DNA of 64,000 bases. Source: Chitinophaga agrisoli (GTDB taxonomy: Bacteria > Bacteroidota > Bacteroidia > Chitinophagales > Chitinophagaceae). A program made the translations under genes and the position numbers. The number at the start of each line of letters is the position of its first letter. The first letter of the stretch is position 1. The stretch lies in the NCBI RefSeq assembly GCF_008386695.1, contig NZ_VUOC01000004.1, forward strand, positions 1,552,327 through 1,616,326, read 5' to 3'. The notes under the pieces are model-generated. The model saw nothing but the letters and a program-made list of their open reading frames with translations. It had not been told where the DNA came from and made no database searches. Positions 43,727 to 51,856 of this stretch are shown in pieces.

Positions 43727-44377
43727 ATGTTAAGACTCTCATTTTTAAGCAGTTTGCTGGCCATTACCATGATTGCATGCGCACAGGAAAATGCCAGCAA
43801 AGACAAAGTACCCGATGATATGGACGCTCCTAAGGACACAAAGTTAGAAAAAGCAACATTTGGCGGAGGCTGTTTTTGGTGTACGGAAGCCCAGTTCCAA
43901 TACCTGGATGGCGTAACAAAGGTTGAATCCGGTTACGCTGGCGGCACCGTAGCCAATCCCACCTACGAAGAAGTATGCACCGGCGCCACCGGCCATGCAG
44001 AAGTGATACAGGTAACCTACGATCCGGCTAAAGTAACCTACGATGAGCTGCTGGAAGCTTTCTGGCAAAGCCACGATCCTACCCAGCTTAACCGCCAGGG
44101 TAACGATGTAGGCACCCAATACCGCTCCGTGATCTTTTATCATAACGAAGACCAGCACAAAAAAGCGGAATATTATAAGGATAAGCTGACCAAATCCGGC
44201 GCCTTCGATAAACCGATCGTAACGGAGATCTCCCCCTTGAATAACTTCTACCCGGCAGAGGATTATCACCAGAATTATTATAACCAGAACGGCTCCCAGC
44301 CGTATTGTTACTATGTGATAAAACCCAAACTGGAGAAATTTAAGAAGGTGTTCAAGGATAAGCTGAAGCACAATTAA
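43727..44377 (+). CDS. msrA: peptide methionine sulfoxide reductase MsrA, lipoprotein
   Basis: The 216-residue protein has a signal with lipobox (LAITMIACAQ) and then the MsrA domain: catalytic TFGGGCFWCTEAQFQYLDGV, GYAGGTVANPTYEEVCTGAT GHAE split across two strands, FWQSHDPTQLNRQGNDVGTQ and YHQNYYNQNGSQPYC. It reduces methionine-S-sulfoxide in proteins; here it is exported and anchored to a membrane. A strong terminator follows. Confidence 0.96.
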   Translation: MLRLSFLSSLLAITMIACAQENASKDKVPDDMDAPKDTKLEKATFGGGCFWCTEAQFQYLDGVTKVESGYAGGTVANPTYEEVCTGATGHAEVIQVTYDPAKVTYDELLEAFWQSHDPTQLNRQGNDVGTQYRSVIFYHNEDQHKKAEYYKDKLTKSGAFDKPIVTEISPLNNFYPAEDYHQNYYNQNGSQPYCYYVIKPKLEKFKKVFKDKLKHN

Positions 44378-44404
44378 TTAATAAATACATAATATAACGG
44401 AAAA

Positions 44405-44434
44405 GGGCATATCAGGTTGATATGCCCTTTTTTT
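44405..44434 (+). terminator. intrinsic terminator after msrA
   Basis: GGGCATATCA, loop GGT, TGATATGCCC and seven T. Confidence 0.92.
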
Positions 44435-44594
44435 ATGCCGCTAACATGTCTAACGCCAGTCCATTTCCCCCAATTACCGCATATTTTTATCCACTTTCCA
44501 AACCGGCCCTGCTAAATAATCGTATGTTTTAGCAAACAAAAAAGTTAACCTGTTGCCATTATCAGATGATAAGCGTAACTTTACACCGGTTTTT

Positions 44595-44879
44595 ATGATA
44601 AAAACTATCAAACACAAAGGATTGCGTTTGCTTTGGGAAGGAGAAAAAGGTTATCGGTTACCCGCAGACCAGGTAGAACGGATAGAGGATATGCTGGAAG
44701 TAATTGATAGCGCCGTATATGTGCCTGCAGATTTTGAATTTTATAAATCCTGGAAGATCCACCCTTTAAAAGGAAACCTTAAAGGGTATTGGAGCTTAAC
44801 AGTAAAAGAAAACTGGCGTGTAATCTTCTGCTTTGATAGAGAGCATGCCTATAATTTAGACTACATTGACTATCATTAA
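44595..44879 (+). CDS. higB: HigB-type toxin, RelE/ParE superfamily
   Basis: The 94-residue protein (start ATG at 44595, MIKTIKHKGLRLLWEGEKGY) has the HigB pattern: WKIHPLKGNLKGYWSLTVKE at about residue 58 and NWRVIFCFDREHAYNLDYID at the end. These toxins cleave mRNA at the ribosome. It precedes the antitoxin (reverse order typical of higBA), with 16 bp between. An ATG at 44553 in frame is possible but would add an unrelated N-terminus. Confidence 0.92.
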   Translation: MIKTIKHKGLRLLWEGEKGYRLPADQVERIEDMLEVIDSAVYVPADFEFYKSWKIHPLKGNLKGYWSLTVKENWRVIFCFDREHAYNLDYIDYH

Positions 44880-44895
44880 CTTAAAACACACCACC

Positions 44896-45192
44896 ATGGC
44901 AAAGCGTGCTATGCCGCCCCTACACCCGGGCAGGCTTTTCCGGAACGAGATCATTACCGCACAACAGCTAACCGTTACAAAAGTAGCACAGCTCCTGGGC
45001 GTATCCCGTATCGCTATTTCCAACATCGTAAACGAAAGGGCCGCTATCAGCCCGGAAATGGCTGTACGCATCGCTACCGTCTTTGGCGGCACCGCAGATA
45101 TCTGGGTACAGCTACAAACCAAATATGATCTCCAAAAAGCCGAAGAAAAGATCAGGAAACTCCACCTTAAGCCCTACAAACATACCGCTTAG
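44896..45192 (+). CDS. higA: HigA-type antitoxin, XRE helix-turn-helix
   Basis: The 98-residue protein starts at the ATG at 44896 (MAKRAMPPLHPGRLFRNEII). The helix-turn-helix is TVTKVAQLLGVSRIAISNIV, followed by NERAAISPEMAVRIATVFGG and WVQLQTKYDLQKAEEKI, the standard HigA/VapI form. It neutralises HigB and represses the operon. It is followed by the minus-strand gene at 45208. Confidence 0.95.
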   Translation: MAKRAMPPLHPGRLFRNEIITAQQLTVTKVAQLLGVSRIAISNIVNERAAISPEMAVRIATVFGGTADIWVQLQTKYDLQKAEEKIRKLHLKPYKHTA

Positions 45193-45207
45193 TCCTTATC
45201 CACCCCC

Positions 45208-45852
45208 TCACTTCAACTTGATCTTCACCACCTCTCCTTCTTCCTTCACCTCCACATACTCCTCCAAAAGATCCGCATGATTCACATCATAATACTTCCG
45301 CTCAAAATAATTGATCTGGCCATACCCATCATAACCACTGCCGGTATATTCATTATAGTAACCGGTAGTTGTCCAGTTTAATATGCCTTTCACATAATAT
45401 TTTCCCGGCTTCATGTCCGGGAAGGTAAACTCCCCATCACTATTCGTGATCGCCTCTAACCGGAAACGCCACGCATTCGGGTCCATATAAACATATCTCA
45501 GCTTCTTCGGTTTCTCCTTCTTCTTCTTCAGCGAAATATATTCTTCCATATACGGCGTCAGCGGAAACAGGAAGACCTTCATCTTATTGGCGAACATCCG
45601 TTTCACCAGCGGCGACTTAAATCCGTACGTTCCAGTTACAGGCCTGGTAAACGCTACGCCTTTAATAGCGCCAGTACCCCTTGCCAATGCCTTTTTGGCT
45701 TCCAGCGTATCAAAACGCGTTTGGCAATAAATGCGCACAGTATCGTCGCGCTCCTTTTCTACATATTGCGCCTTTGTTACAAAACCTGTCAGTATTAACG
45801 GCAGCAGGATAAACAGCAGGGATCCTCTCACGGGTGTATTCACAATTTTCAT
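45208..45852 (-). CDS. exported protein with carboxypeptidase-regulatory-like domain
   Basis: The 214-residue protein starts at the ATG at 45852 with a signal sequence (LLFILLPLILTGFVTKAQ). It includes a lysine-rich stretch (YISLKKKKEKPKKLRYVYMD) and a beta domain with SDGEFTFPDMKPGKYYVKG, the hallmark of carboxypeptidase-regulatory-like folds that bind or tether proteins at the cell surface. No enzyme part is present. Function unknown. The 297 bp upstream of the start hold nothing I recognise. Confidence 0.8.
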   Translation of the reverse strand: MKIVNTPVRGSLLFILLPLILTGFVTKAQYVEKERDDTVRIYCQTRFDTLEAKKALARGTGAIKGVAFTRPVTGTYGFKSPLVKRMFANKMKVFLFPLTPYMEEYISLKKKKEKPKKLRYVYMDPNAWRFRLEAITNSDGEFTFPDMKPGKYYVKGILNWTTTGYYNEYTGSGYDGYGQINYFERKYYDVNHADLLEEYVEVKEEGEVVKIKLK

Positions 45853-46149
45853 GGTTAAACAATCGATCTGGTTTGAGGATGTAAACCTAGACATTATCAG
45901 CCTTTCCGCCATTACCGGTAAATTACTATTTAGGACTACCGGTTTTCAGGTATAAGGCAAAAAACACCCGTCCATACAGGTATATGAGCGCCCCTAAAAT
46001 CGTTGTATAATAAAAATAAAACCAATCAGCTACAGTTAACAAAAAATCACAACACGTCATATAGTGTTAAAATTCAGGCTGGAAATAATAAATTGGTTAT
46101 CTTATAGAGGCAAATTAGCAGTTACCACGTTTAAAAAACTAGTCACATT

Positions 46150-46446
46150 ATGCTTGAGCAGTCAACTACAACTGAAAGCATCAATAGCACTATCGAAGAG
46201 AAAACCATTGAGATCTGTCTGCACCAGGGATTATTGCAGGGCATTAAATATTATTGGGACGAAAAGCACCGGCAGACCGGCATCCGGTCTTCTATACGCC
46301 TGGCCAGGGCCAATGTGGAAGCCTTACTTGCCGCCCGCGGTCTCAAAGACGCCGTTAGAAAGCCCCGGACACAGGGCTTGATCATGATCTTCATTATCCT
46401 ACTGAGCATAGCAGTTGCTATCTATTTTTATTTCCGTACACACTAA
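46150..46446 (+). CDS. small protein with C-terminal membrane anchor
   Basis: The 98-residue protein starts MLEQSTTTESINSTIEEKTI, has a helical, charged middle (IRLARANVEALLAARGLKDA) and ends with a single membrane span (GLIMIFIILLSIAVAIYFYF) and RTH. It is a tail-anchored-like protein. I do not recognise a family. It is convergent with the dioxygenase gene at 46568. Confidence 0.6.
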   Translation: MLEQSTTTESINSTIEEKTIEICLHQGLLQGIKYYWDEKHRQTGIRSSIRLARANVEALLAARGLKDAVRKPRTQGLIMIFIILLSIAVAIYFYFRTH

Positions 46447-46492
46447 TTAACCGATCTGACAGCCATCATGATCAGCGAAGCTGACAACCTAT
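46447..46492 (-). pseudogene. duplicated fragment of the dioxygenase 3' end
   Basis: This 46-bp stretch, read on the minus strand, resembles the last codons of the gene at 46568 (46566-46611) with roughly three quarters of bases alike, including the AACCGATCT end and CATGATCAGCGAAGC versus CATGGTCAGCGAGCC. It is shifted by one base, so it is not coding. It looks like the tail left by a second copy of the gene. Confidence 0.5.
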
Positions 46493-46567
46493 TAGTTTGA
46501 AATAGTGCGTTTAACCAGTCCTGACAATAGTCATAGGCTACTGCCTCTTTGTGCCGGATCGAACGGG

Positions 46568-47446
46568 CTAACCGATCTTAACAGAAGTCATGGTCAGCGA
46601 GCCTAACAGCTCCTTATCATTGAAGAGCACCGGCTGTTCCCCGGATGTTTGCAGCGCCAGCGTATACAGCAACGGGAAGTAATGGTCCGGCGTAGGTATC
46701 GCCAGCCTGGCGGATTTACTCAGCTTTTCATAGTCGATCAGTGCCTGATGGTTCCCGTCTAGGATATGTTTTTTGAACAGTTCATTCATCTCAATGCACC
46801 AGTCATACCCGTATTCCGGACGATCCATCCGGTCCCAGGCCACCATGCGCAGATTATGCACCATATTGCCGCTACCAATGATCAGCACGCCCTTTTTACG
46901 CAGCGCCGCCAGCTCTTTGGCCAGTTCGTAATGGTATTGAGGCGGCTGATGATAGTCTATACTTAATTGCAGCACCGGGATATGGGCTTCCGGATACATA
47001 CGCCGCACTACCGTCCAGGTACCATGGTCCAGCCCCCATTCATGATCCAGACCTACCTCCGTTTTCGTGATCAGCTGCTGCGTTGCCTTTGCCAGTACCG
47101 GATCACCGGGCGCAGGATATTGTACGGCATGTAATGCCGGCGGAAACCCGCCAAAATCATGGATCGTACGCGGATGCTCCATCGCCGTGATATGCGTGCC
47201 ACGGGTCAGCCAGTGGGCAGATATCACCAGTACCGCGGCGGGTACCGGTAGCTCCTCCCCCATCTGCGCCCAGCGCTCACTGAACGTATTGTCTTCTATC
47301 CCGTTCATCGGCGATCCGTGCCCGATAAACAATACCGGCATCATCCGGTCCTGCTCTCCCAACCCGTCTGTAAAATTCCTGAATGATTGTAATGATACCA
47401 TGGCGGCAACTCCTGTTATTTTCCGTATAAAATCCTTGCGATCCAA
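46568..47446 (-). CDS. extradiol ring-cleavage dioxygenase, YgiD/4,5-DOPA type
   Basis: The 292-residue protein has class III extradiol metal ligands: His in VLFIGHGSPMNGIED, His in VISAHWLTRGTHITAMEHP, GLDHGTWTVVRRMYPEAHIP and His in IIGSGNMVHNLRMVAWD. It opens catechol-type rings, for example L-DOPA. The start is a TTG at 47446, just downstream of a TACCTTTG promoter element. The N-terminus (FIRKITGVAAMVSLQS) is hydrophobic and may be a weak export or anchor signal. It is convergent with the small membrane protein gene. Confidence 0.93.
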   Translation of the reverse strand: MDRKDFIRKITGVAAMVSLQSFRNFTDGLGEQDRMMPVLFIGHGSPMNGIEDNTFSERWAQMGEELPVPAAVLVISAHWLTRGTHITAMEHPRTIHDFGGFPPALHAVQYPAPGDPVLAKATQQLITKTEVGLDHEWGLDHGTWTVVRRMYPEAHIPVLQLSIDYHQPPQYHYELAKELAALRKKGVLIIGSGNMVHNLRMVAWDRMDRPEYGYDWCIEMNELFKKHILDGNHQALIDYEKLSKSARLAIPTPDHYFPLLYTLALQTSGEQPVLFNDKELLGSLTMTSVKIG

Positions 47447-47463
47447 AGCTGATGTTTACGCTG

Positions 47464-47471
47464 CAAAGGTA
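47464..47471 (-). promoter_or_regulatory. -7 promoter element (TACCTTTG) for the dioxygenase
   Basis: TACCTTTG on the minus strand lies 18 bp before the TTG start at 47446 and supports that start. Confidence 0.65.
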
Positions 47472-47573
47472 ATCCTTCTTATAGACCAAACTTATTCCGG
47501 CAATTCCTGCATAAAAACCGATTCCAACGCGGGTTTTCCTCGTAACCGTCATCCACGCCTGACGTAGTGACCT

Positions 47574-48560
47574 TTAAGAAAAAACACTTTCTTTATTAAA
47601 TTTCTCTTTATAACCTAATGGGGACAAACCGGTTATTCTTTTAAAAACTTCTTTGAAAGCCCTTTCGTCATTATAACCGATTTCATCCATGATCTCAAAG
47701 ATATTTTTCCGGCCTCTTTCCAATAAGCTTTTGGCAGCTTCCATCTTTACCCGCTGCATATATTCAACCGGCGTATTACCGGTGGCCTTGATAAAGCGCC
47801 GGTCAAAATTTCGCCTGCTGATAGCCAGTTTAGCTGCCAGCTTTTCAAAAGAAATTTTCTCACGCAGGTTTTCTTCCAGGTAAGTTTGAGCCCTGCCGAT
47901 CAATTCATCCTGATGGTCCTTTTCTGGCTGAAAAATGGCAAAAGACGATTGCGATGTTCTATCGAAATCAATTTGAAAAACCTTTGAGCAATAAATAGCT
48001 GTTTGCCGGTCAAAATATCGCTCTACTAACAGTAATGCCAGGTTCAAAAAGGAGAAAGCGCCACCATTGGTGTATAACCCTTGTCCTGCGATCAACAACT
48101 TGTCGATATGCAGATCAATACCGGGAAACAATCTCCTGAAATCGCGCTCGGCATGCCAATGCGTGGAACACTTCTTTCCCTCCAGCAAACCCGTGGCAGC
48201 CAATAAGAATGCCCCCGTGCAGATACTGGCTATTTCCGCGTCATTTTTATATTGCAGCGCAAGCCATTCAATAAGCGTTTTGTTATTGCTGATTAACCGG
48301 TCAAAACCACCCGGATCGGTAACAGACGGGATAATCACCAGGTCGTGTTTCCTGATTTCCCTGATGTCAACTGGATGAAGCGAATAAAAGCGACCACCCC
48401 CTTTTATCTCTGACAGCGCTCCTGCCACAGAAACCTCAATGCCGGGGCTGTTCCCCGTTTTTTGCCAATACGCATCAGCTCCATTGAGGATCTCCAACGT
48501 CCCCATTATACTGCTCAGGTTAACATTTCCTGACGGAACGACGATAGTCACTTGTTTCAT
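47574..48560 (-). CDS. GlxA/FtrA-type AraC regulator with DJ-1/PfpI domain
   Basis: The 328-residue protein joins an N-terminal DJ-1/PfpI domain (VTIVVPSGNVNLSSIMGTLE, EIASICTGAFLLAATGLLEG with the family cysteine) to a C-terminal AraC helix-turn-helix pair (FEKLAAKLAISRRNFDRRFI, then IFEIMDEIGYNDERAFKEVF). It is divergent from the SDR at 48707, with a -7 element for each gene and TGTC/GACA repeats between. It probably controls the SDR and the genes after it. Confidence 0.94.
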   Translation of the reverse strand: MKQVTIVVPSGNVNLSSIMGTLEILNGADAYWQKTGNSPGIEVSVAGALSEIKGGGRFYSLHPVDIREIRKHDLVIIPSVTDPGGFDRLISNNKTLIEWLALQYKNDAEIASICTGAFLLAATGLLEGKKCSTHWHAERDFRRLFPGIDLHIDKLLIAGQGLYTNGGAFSFLNLALLLVERYFDRQTAIYCSKVFQIDFDRTSQSSFAIFQPEKDHQDELIGRAQTYLEENLREKISFEKLAAKLAISRRNFDRRFIKATGNTPVEYMQRVKMEAAKSLLERGRKNIFEIMDEIGYNDERAFKEVFKRITGLSPLGYKEKFNKESVFS

Positions 48561-48576
48561 CTTACATCACTTTGAA

Positions 48577-48584
48577 CAAATGTA
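48577..48584 (-). promoter_or_regulatory. -7 promoter element (TACATTTG) for the GlxA-type regulator
   Basis: TACATTTG on the minus strand, 17 bp before the ATG at 48560. Confidence 0.55.
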
Positions 48585-48591
48585 CAATTAT

Positions 48592-48624
48592 AACTTGTCC
48601 AAATTGACACATGTAATTGTCTAT
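48592..48624. promoter_or_regulatory. TGTC/GACA repeats, candidate operator
   Basis: Three copies of a TGTC or GACA half-site lie in CTTGTCC, ATTGACAC and ATTGTC, alternating in direction, in the middle of the divergent region between the GlxA-type gene and the SDR. Confidence 0.4.
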
Positions 48625-48655
48625 TTCACAGCATCTAGATCCGCATTATAGACAC

Positions 48656-48663
48656 TAATTTTG
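48656..48663 (+). promoter_or_regulatory. -7 promoter element (TAATTTTG) for the SDR
   Basis: TAATTTTG on the + strand, 44 bp before the ATG at 48707. Confidence 0.55.
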
Positions 48664-48706
48664 CCTCATTCACATCAGACATTTATACTTAACAGCAATC
48701 ACAGTT

Positions 48707-49498
48707 ATGTTATTAGCAAACAAAATTGCCATTATTTATGGCGCCGGCGGTGCCGTTGGCAGCACCATTGCAGCGACTTTTGCCCGTGAAGGTGCAAAGG
48801 TTTTCTTAACAGGTCGTAATAAAGCGAAAATTGATCAGGTGGCGGAAAAGATCAGCGGGGCCGGTGGCTATGCTGAAGCTGCGGAAGTTGATGCGCTCGA
48901 TGAGCAGGCAATAATACAACACCTTGATCAAGTCATCGCCAAAGTGGGAAACGTCGATGTTTCTTTCAACGCGATCGGCCTGCGTAATACAACCTTACAG
49001 GGCGTTCCGCTTGTCGATCTTGATGTCAGCCAGTTTATGGCGCCTATCCTCTCGCATGTACAGTCCAACTTTTTAACCGGACGGATTGCCGGAAAGCATA
49101 TGGCTGCAAATGGTTCCGGCGTCATTATGACCGTTACCTCCAGCCCCTCCCGTGTGGCTATTGCACATATGGGTGGCGTGGCAGTCGCAATGGCGGCAGA
49201 AGAAACGCTGATCAGGAACCTATCCGCAGAACTTGGCCCGCGGGGCGTCAGGGCGGTAGGGCTTCGTCCGCAGGGTATGCCAGACAGTGATACTATAAAA
49301 GAAGTATACGGCCTCCATGCAAATGCCAATGGGATCACCCGCGAGCAGTTCCGTGACATCATTGAAAAAGGCACCCATCGCAAACAGCTTCCATCGCTGC
49401 AAGAAATGGCAGAAGTCGCTGCATTTGTGGCCTCGGACCGTGCAAGCGCTATGACAGGAACCATTGTCAATATGAGTATGGGAACCATTGCCGATTAA
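48707..49498 (+). CDS. divergent SDR-family protein without the YxxxK motif
   Basis: The 263-residue protein has the SDR nucleotide-binding start (AIIYGAGGAVGSTIAATFAR) and a C-terminal ELGPRGVRAVGLRPQGMPDS and SAMTGTIVNMSMGT, typical of the fold. At the active site the Ser is present (VTSSPSR) but the next segment reads IAHMGGVAVAMAAEETLIRN with neither the Tyr nor the Lys. I recall a branch of SDR proteins with this form; activity may be altered or lost. It starts a + strand set of three enzyme genes. Confidence 0.88.
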   Translation: MLLANKIAIIYGAGGAVGSTIAATFAREGAKVFLTGRNKAKIDQVAEKISGAGGYAEAAEVDALDEQAIIQHLDQVIAKVGNVDVSFNAIGLRNTTLQGVPLVDLDVSQFMAPILSHVQSNFLTGRIAGKHMAANGSGVIMTVTSSPSRVAIAHMGGVAVAMAAEETLIRNLSAELGPRGVRAVGLRPQGMPDSDTIKEVYGLHANANGITREQFRDIIEKGTHRKQLPSLQEMAEVAAFVASDRASAMTGTIVNMSMGTIAD

Positions 49499-49582
49499 GT
49501 GGTCATCCCCTTGCCCGGAAACGCCCAAACGCGATGGCTGTTCCCGTATAACGATCATATAACTGCATCTAAATAGACGAAT

Positions 49583-50326
49583 ATGAATAATTACGAAAAA
49601 TTCTTTCAATTACACCACCAGGAAAAACCACTGATTATTGCAAACGCATGGAACGTAAAAAGTGCGCAGATCATTGAAAATAATGGATACGCTGCTATCG
49701 CGACATCAAGCGGAGCCATTGCGGATTCCTTAGGCTATCCGGATGGTGAAAAAATCCCATTTAGCGAACTATTATACGTAGTTCAAAGGATAACATCCTC
49801 CATCAACATTCCCTTGTCCATTGATCTGGAAAGAGGATATACCGATGATCTTACCCGATTAAATGAAAATATTCAAAAACTGATTGACATTGGCATTGCA
49901 GGCATCAACCTTGAAGACGCCCAAGGCGAAGATATATACCTCAAAAAGCTGAACAGCGTTAAAAACTATCTAACAAAAAATAATCATAACCTGTTTATAA
50001 ATGCCAGAACCGATGGCTTCTTACAGAAATTGGACGCTCCCTTGGAAACAACGTTGAGAAGGGCAAAGTTATATAAGGATGCAGGCGCGGATGGATTATT
50101 CGTTACCGGCGTACAAGATATCGCACTCATTAAGGAAATAACTGCCGCAGTCACACTGCCGGTAAACGTCGTAGGCGGACCTAAGCTTCCATCCATTGAA
50201 GCGCTTGCTAAAAGTGGCGTAAAGCGTATCAGTATGGCTGTTTTGCTATATAAAGCGACCTACAGTCACTTAGAAAAGGTGATCAGGAATATCGAAACGG
50301 ATCAATCATTTGCACCTTTATACTAA
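49583..50326 (+). CDS. isocitrate lyase/PEP mutase-family protein
   Basis: The 247-residue TIM-barrel protein has the family run PLIIANAWNVKSAQIIENNG, ATSSGAIADSLGYPDGEKIP, LSIDLERGYTDD and INLEDAQGEDIYLKKL. The metal-binding Asp and Glu are kept. It lacks the catalytic KKCGH of isocitrate lyase, so it is a PEP-mutase-like C-C or P-C lyase of unknown substrate. It is 84 bp after the SDR on the same strand. Confidence 0.92.
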   Translation: MNNYEKFFQLHHQEKPLIIANAWNVKSAQIIENNGYAAIATSSGAIADSLGYPDGEKIPFSELLYVVQRITSSINIPLSIDLERGYTDDLTRLNENIQKLIDIGIAGINLEDAQGEDIYLKKLNSVKNYLTKNNHNLFINARTDGFLQKLDAPLETTLRRAKLYKDAGADGLFVTGVQDIALIKEITAAVTLPVNVVGGPKLPSIEALAKSGVKRISMAVLLYKATYSHLEKVIRNIETDQSFAPLY

Positions 50327-50379
50327 CATTTTGAAGCCGGGTCTGGCCTTGCCACCATACTTTTTCGTACTTTCCCACC

Positions 50380-51441
50380 ATGCAAAACAACTCGTTCCTC
50401 CTCTATGGCGCCTATGGTTATACCGGCGAACTAATAGCCCGGTATGCCGCCCAGTATAATTTATACCCCATCCTCGCAGGCAGGCGCGAAGCTGCACTAC
50501 AACCCCTGGCCACCCGGCTCAATCTCCCCTACAAAGTAATTGACCTGGACGATACCCCAACCCTCCTGGCAGCCCTCCGCGAAGTACCCGTTGTTGTACA
50601 CGCAGCCGGCCCATATGACTACACCGCCAAACAGATGGTGGAAGCCTGTTTACAGACCGGCACACACTATCTCGATCTTAACGGCGATCTCGCCATCTAC
50701 GAAATGTTACACCGCTACGATGCCGCCGCCAAACAGGCCAATGTTATGCTGCTGCCCGGCGCTGGTTTTGACGTAGTGCCCACAGATTGCCTGGCGCTCT
50801 TCCTCAAACAACGTTTACCCGATGCCGTACGTCTCGAACTGGCTTTCACCATCCTGGGCAGCACACTTTCCCATGGCACGGCCGTCAACAGCGTGCTAAA
50901 AATGGGCGAGCCTGGCGCCGTCCGTAAAAATGGCGCAATCGTCAGCGAGCCCTTAGGCAAAAAAGGTAAATGGATTGACTTTGGGGTAAAGCGGCTCTTT
51001 GTAATGAGCCTGCCCTGGGGCGATATTGCCAGCGCATATTATACCACCGGCATTCCCGATATACGTTCCTACACCTCCGTACCGCAAGCGGCATACTGGT
51101 TACTAAAATTCCAGTTTCTCTTTAACGGCCTGCTACGCACCTCCTGGCTGCGTAACTTCGTCAAAAAGCAGGTTGCCCGCCGCCCACCCGGACCGGATGA
51201 TGAAATGCGCCGCAAATCCATCAGCATCATCTGGGGACAGGCCACTAACGCCAACGGTCAAACGGCCACTGCCCGCCTCCGCACGCCGGAAGCCTATGAC
51301 CTCACCGCTTACGCCGTACTGCATATCACCCGCAAGATCCTCGAAGGACAGTACACCACCGGCTACCAAACACCCGCCGGCGCCTACGGCCCTGACCTGG
51401 TGATGGAACTCCCCGCCGTACAGCGCGAAATACTGCAATAA
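50380..51441 (+). CDS. saccharopine-dehydrogenase-like NAD(P)-binding protein
   Basis: The 353-residue protein starts FLLYGAYGYTGELIARYAAQ (Rossmann glycine motif GAYGYTG) and has VVVHAAGPYDYTAKQMVEAC and HYLDLNGDLAIYE, as in the trans-acting enoyl-reductase/saccharopine-reductase-like family. It probably reduces a carbonyl or double bond with NAD(P)H. It lies 53 bp after the PEP mutase-like gene and may belong to the same operon. Confidence 0.9.
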   Translation: MQNNSFLLYGAYGYTGELIARYAAQYNLYPILAGRREAALQPLATRLNLPYKVIDLDDTPTLLAALREVPVVVHAAGPYDYTAKQMVEACLQTGTHYLDLNGDLAIYEMLHRYDAAAKQANVMLLPGAGFDVVPTDCLALFLKQRLPDAVRLELAFTILGSTLSHGTAVNSVLKMGEPGAVRKNGAIVSEPLGKKGKWIDFGVKRLFVMSLPWGDIASAYYTTGIPDIRSYTSVPQAAYWLLKFQFLFNGLLRTSWLRNFVKKQVARRPPGPDDEMRRKSISIIWGQATNANGQTATARLRTPEAYDLTAYAVLHITRKILEGQYTTGYQTPAGAYGPDLVMELPAVQREILQ

Positions 51442-51856
51442 CCCTCCATCATCTCTTACCCCGCCCGCTGCAGTTCATCACAATGCGGCGTCACATGCCG
51501 TAATAACCCCTTCGCCTGCAAATACAACCCATCCACCCGTATTCCAATACGCCCTGGATGTTTGACCATGCGTGGCCTTTTGCCGGGTTTTACACGGTAA
51601 CCCGTTCCCCCTTTCAAATTGTTCCCACTTCCCGGTAACTCCGCCGCTACCGTAGGCCTCACCGTTCCATGCCTCATCTCCTTACCTCCCTTTTCACCAC
51701 GCACTCGCAATAAAAACAGGAAGGAAAACAGGTATAAGGCCACACACTATTTAACGCTTGATAAAAGACCCAAAATCTATTATCTTAGGGAAGACACACA
51801 AAGATACGTTACTGGACTGAGCATACATTCCAAACAAACCTAAAATCCGGAAAACA
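51442..51856. other. 415-bp intergenic region with one doubtful small gene
   Basis: The gap before the Gfo/Idh/MocA gene. One minus-strand reading frame (51456-51677) is possible; I see no clear promoter or terminator for the + strand genes. Confidence 0.5.
51456..51677 (-). CDS. doubtful small basic protein
   Basis: A 73-residue frame beginning MRHGTVRPTVAAELPGSGNN with a purine-rich GGAGGTAAGGAG directly before the ATG. The protein would be very basic (RVKPGKRPRMVKHPGRIGIR) and without a known domain. Chance is a real possibility. Confidence 0.25.
   Translation of the reverse strand: MRHGTVRPTVAAELPGSGNNLKGGTGYRVKPGKRPRMVKHPGRIGIRVDGLYLQAKGLLRHVTPHCDELQRAG

Noticed and set aside
44595-45192. 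HigBA as part of a larger defence island
   Set aside because: The neighbours are msrA and an exported beta protein; no other defence genes are nearby.
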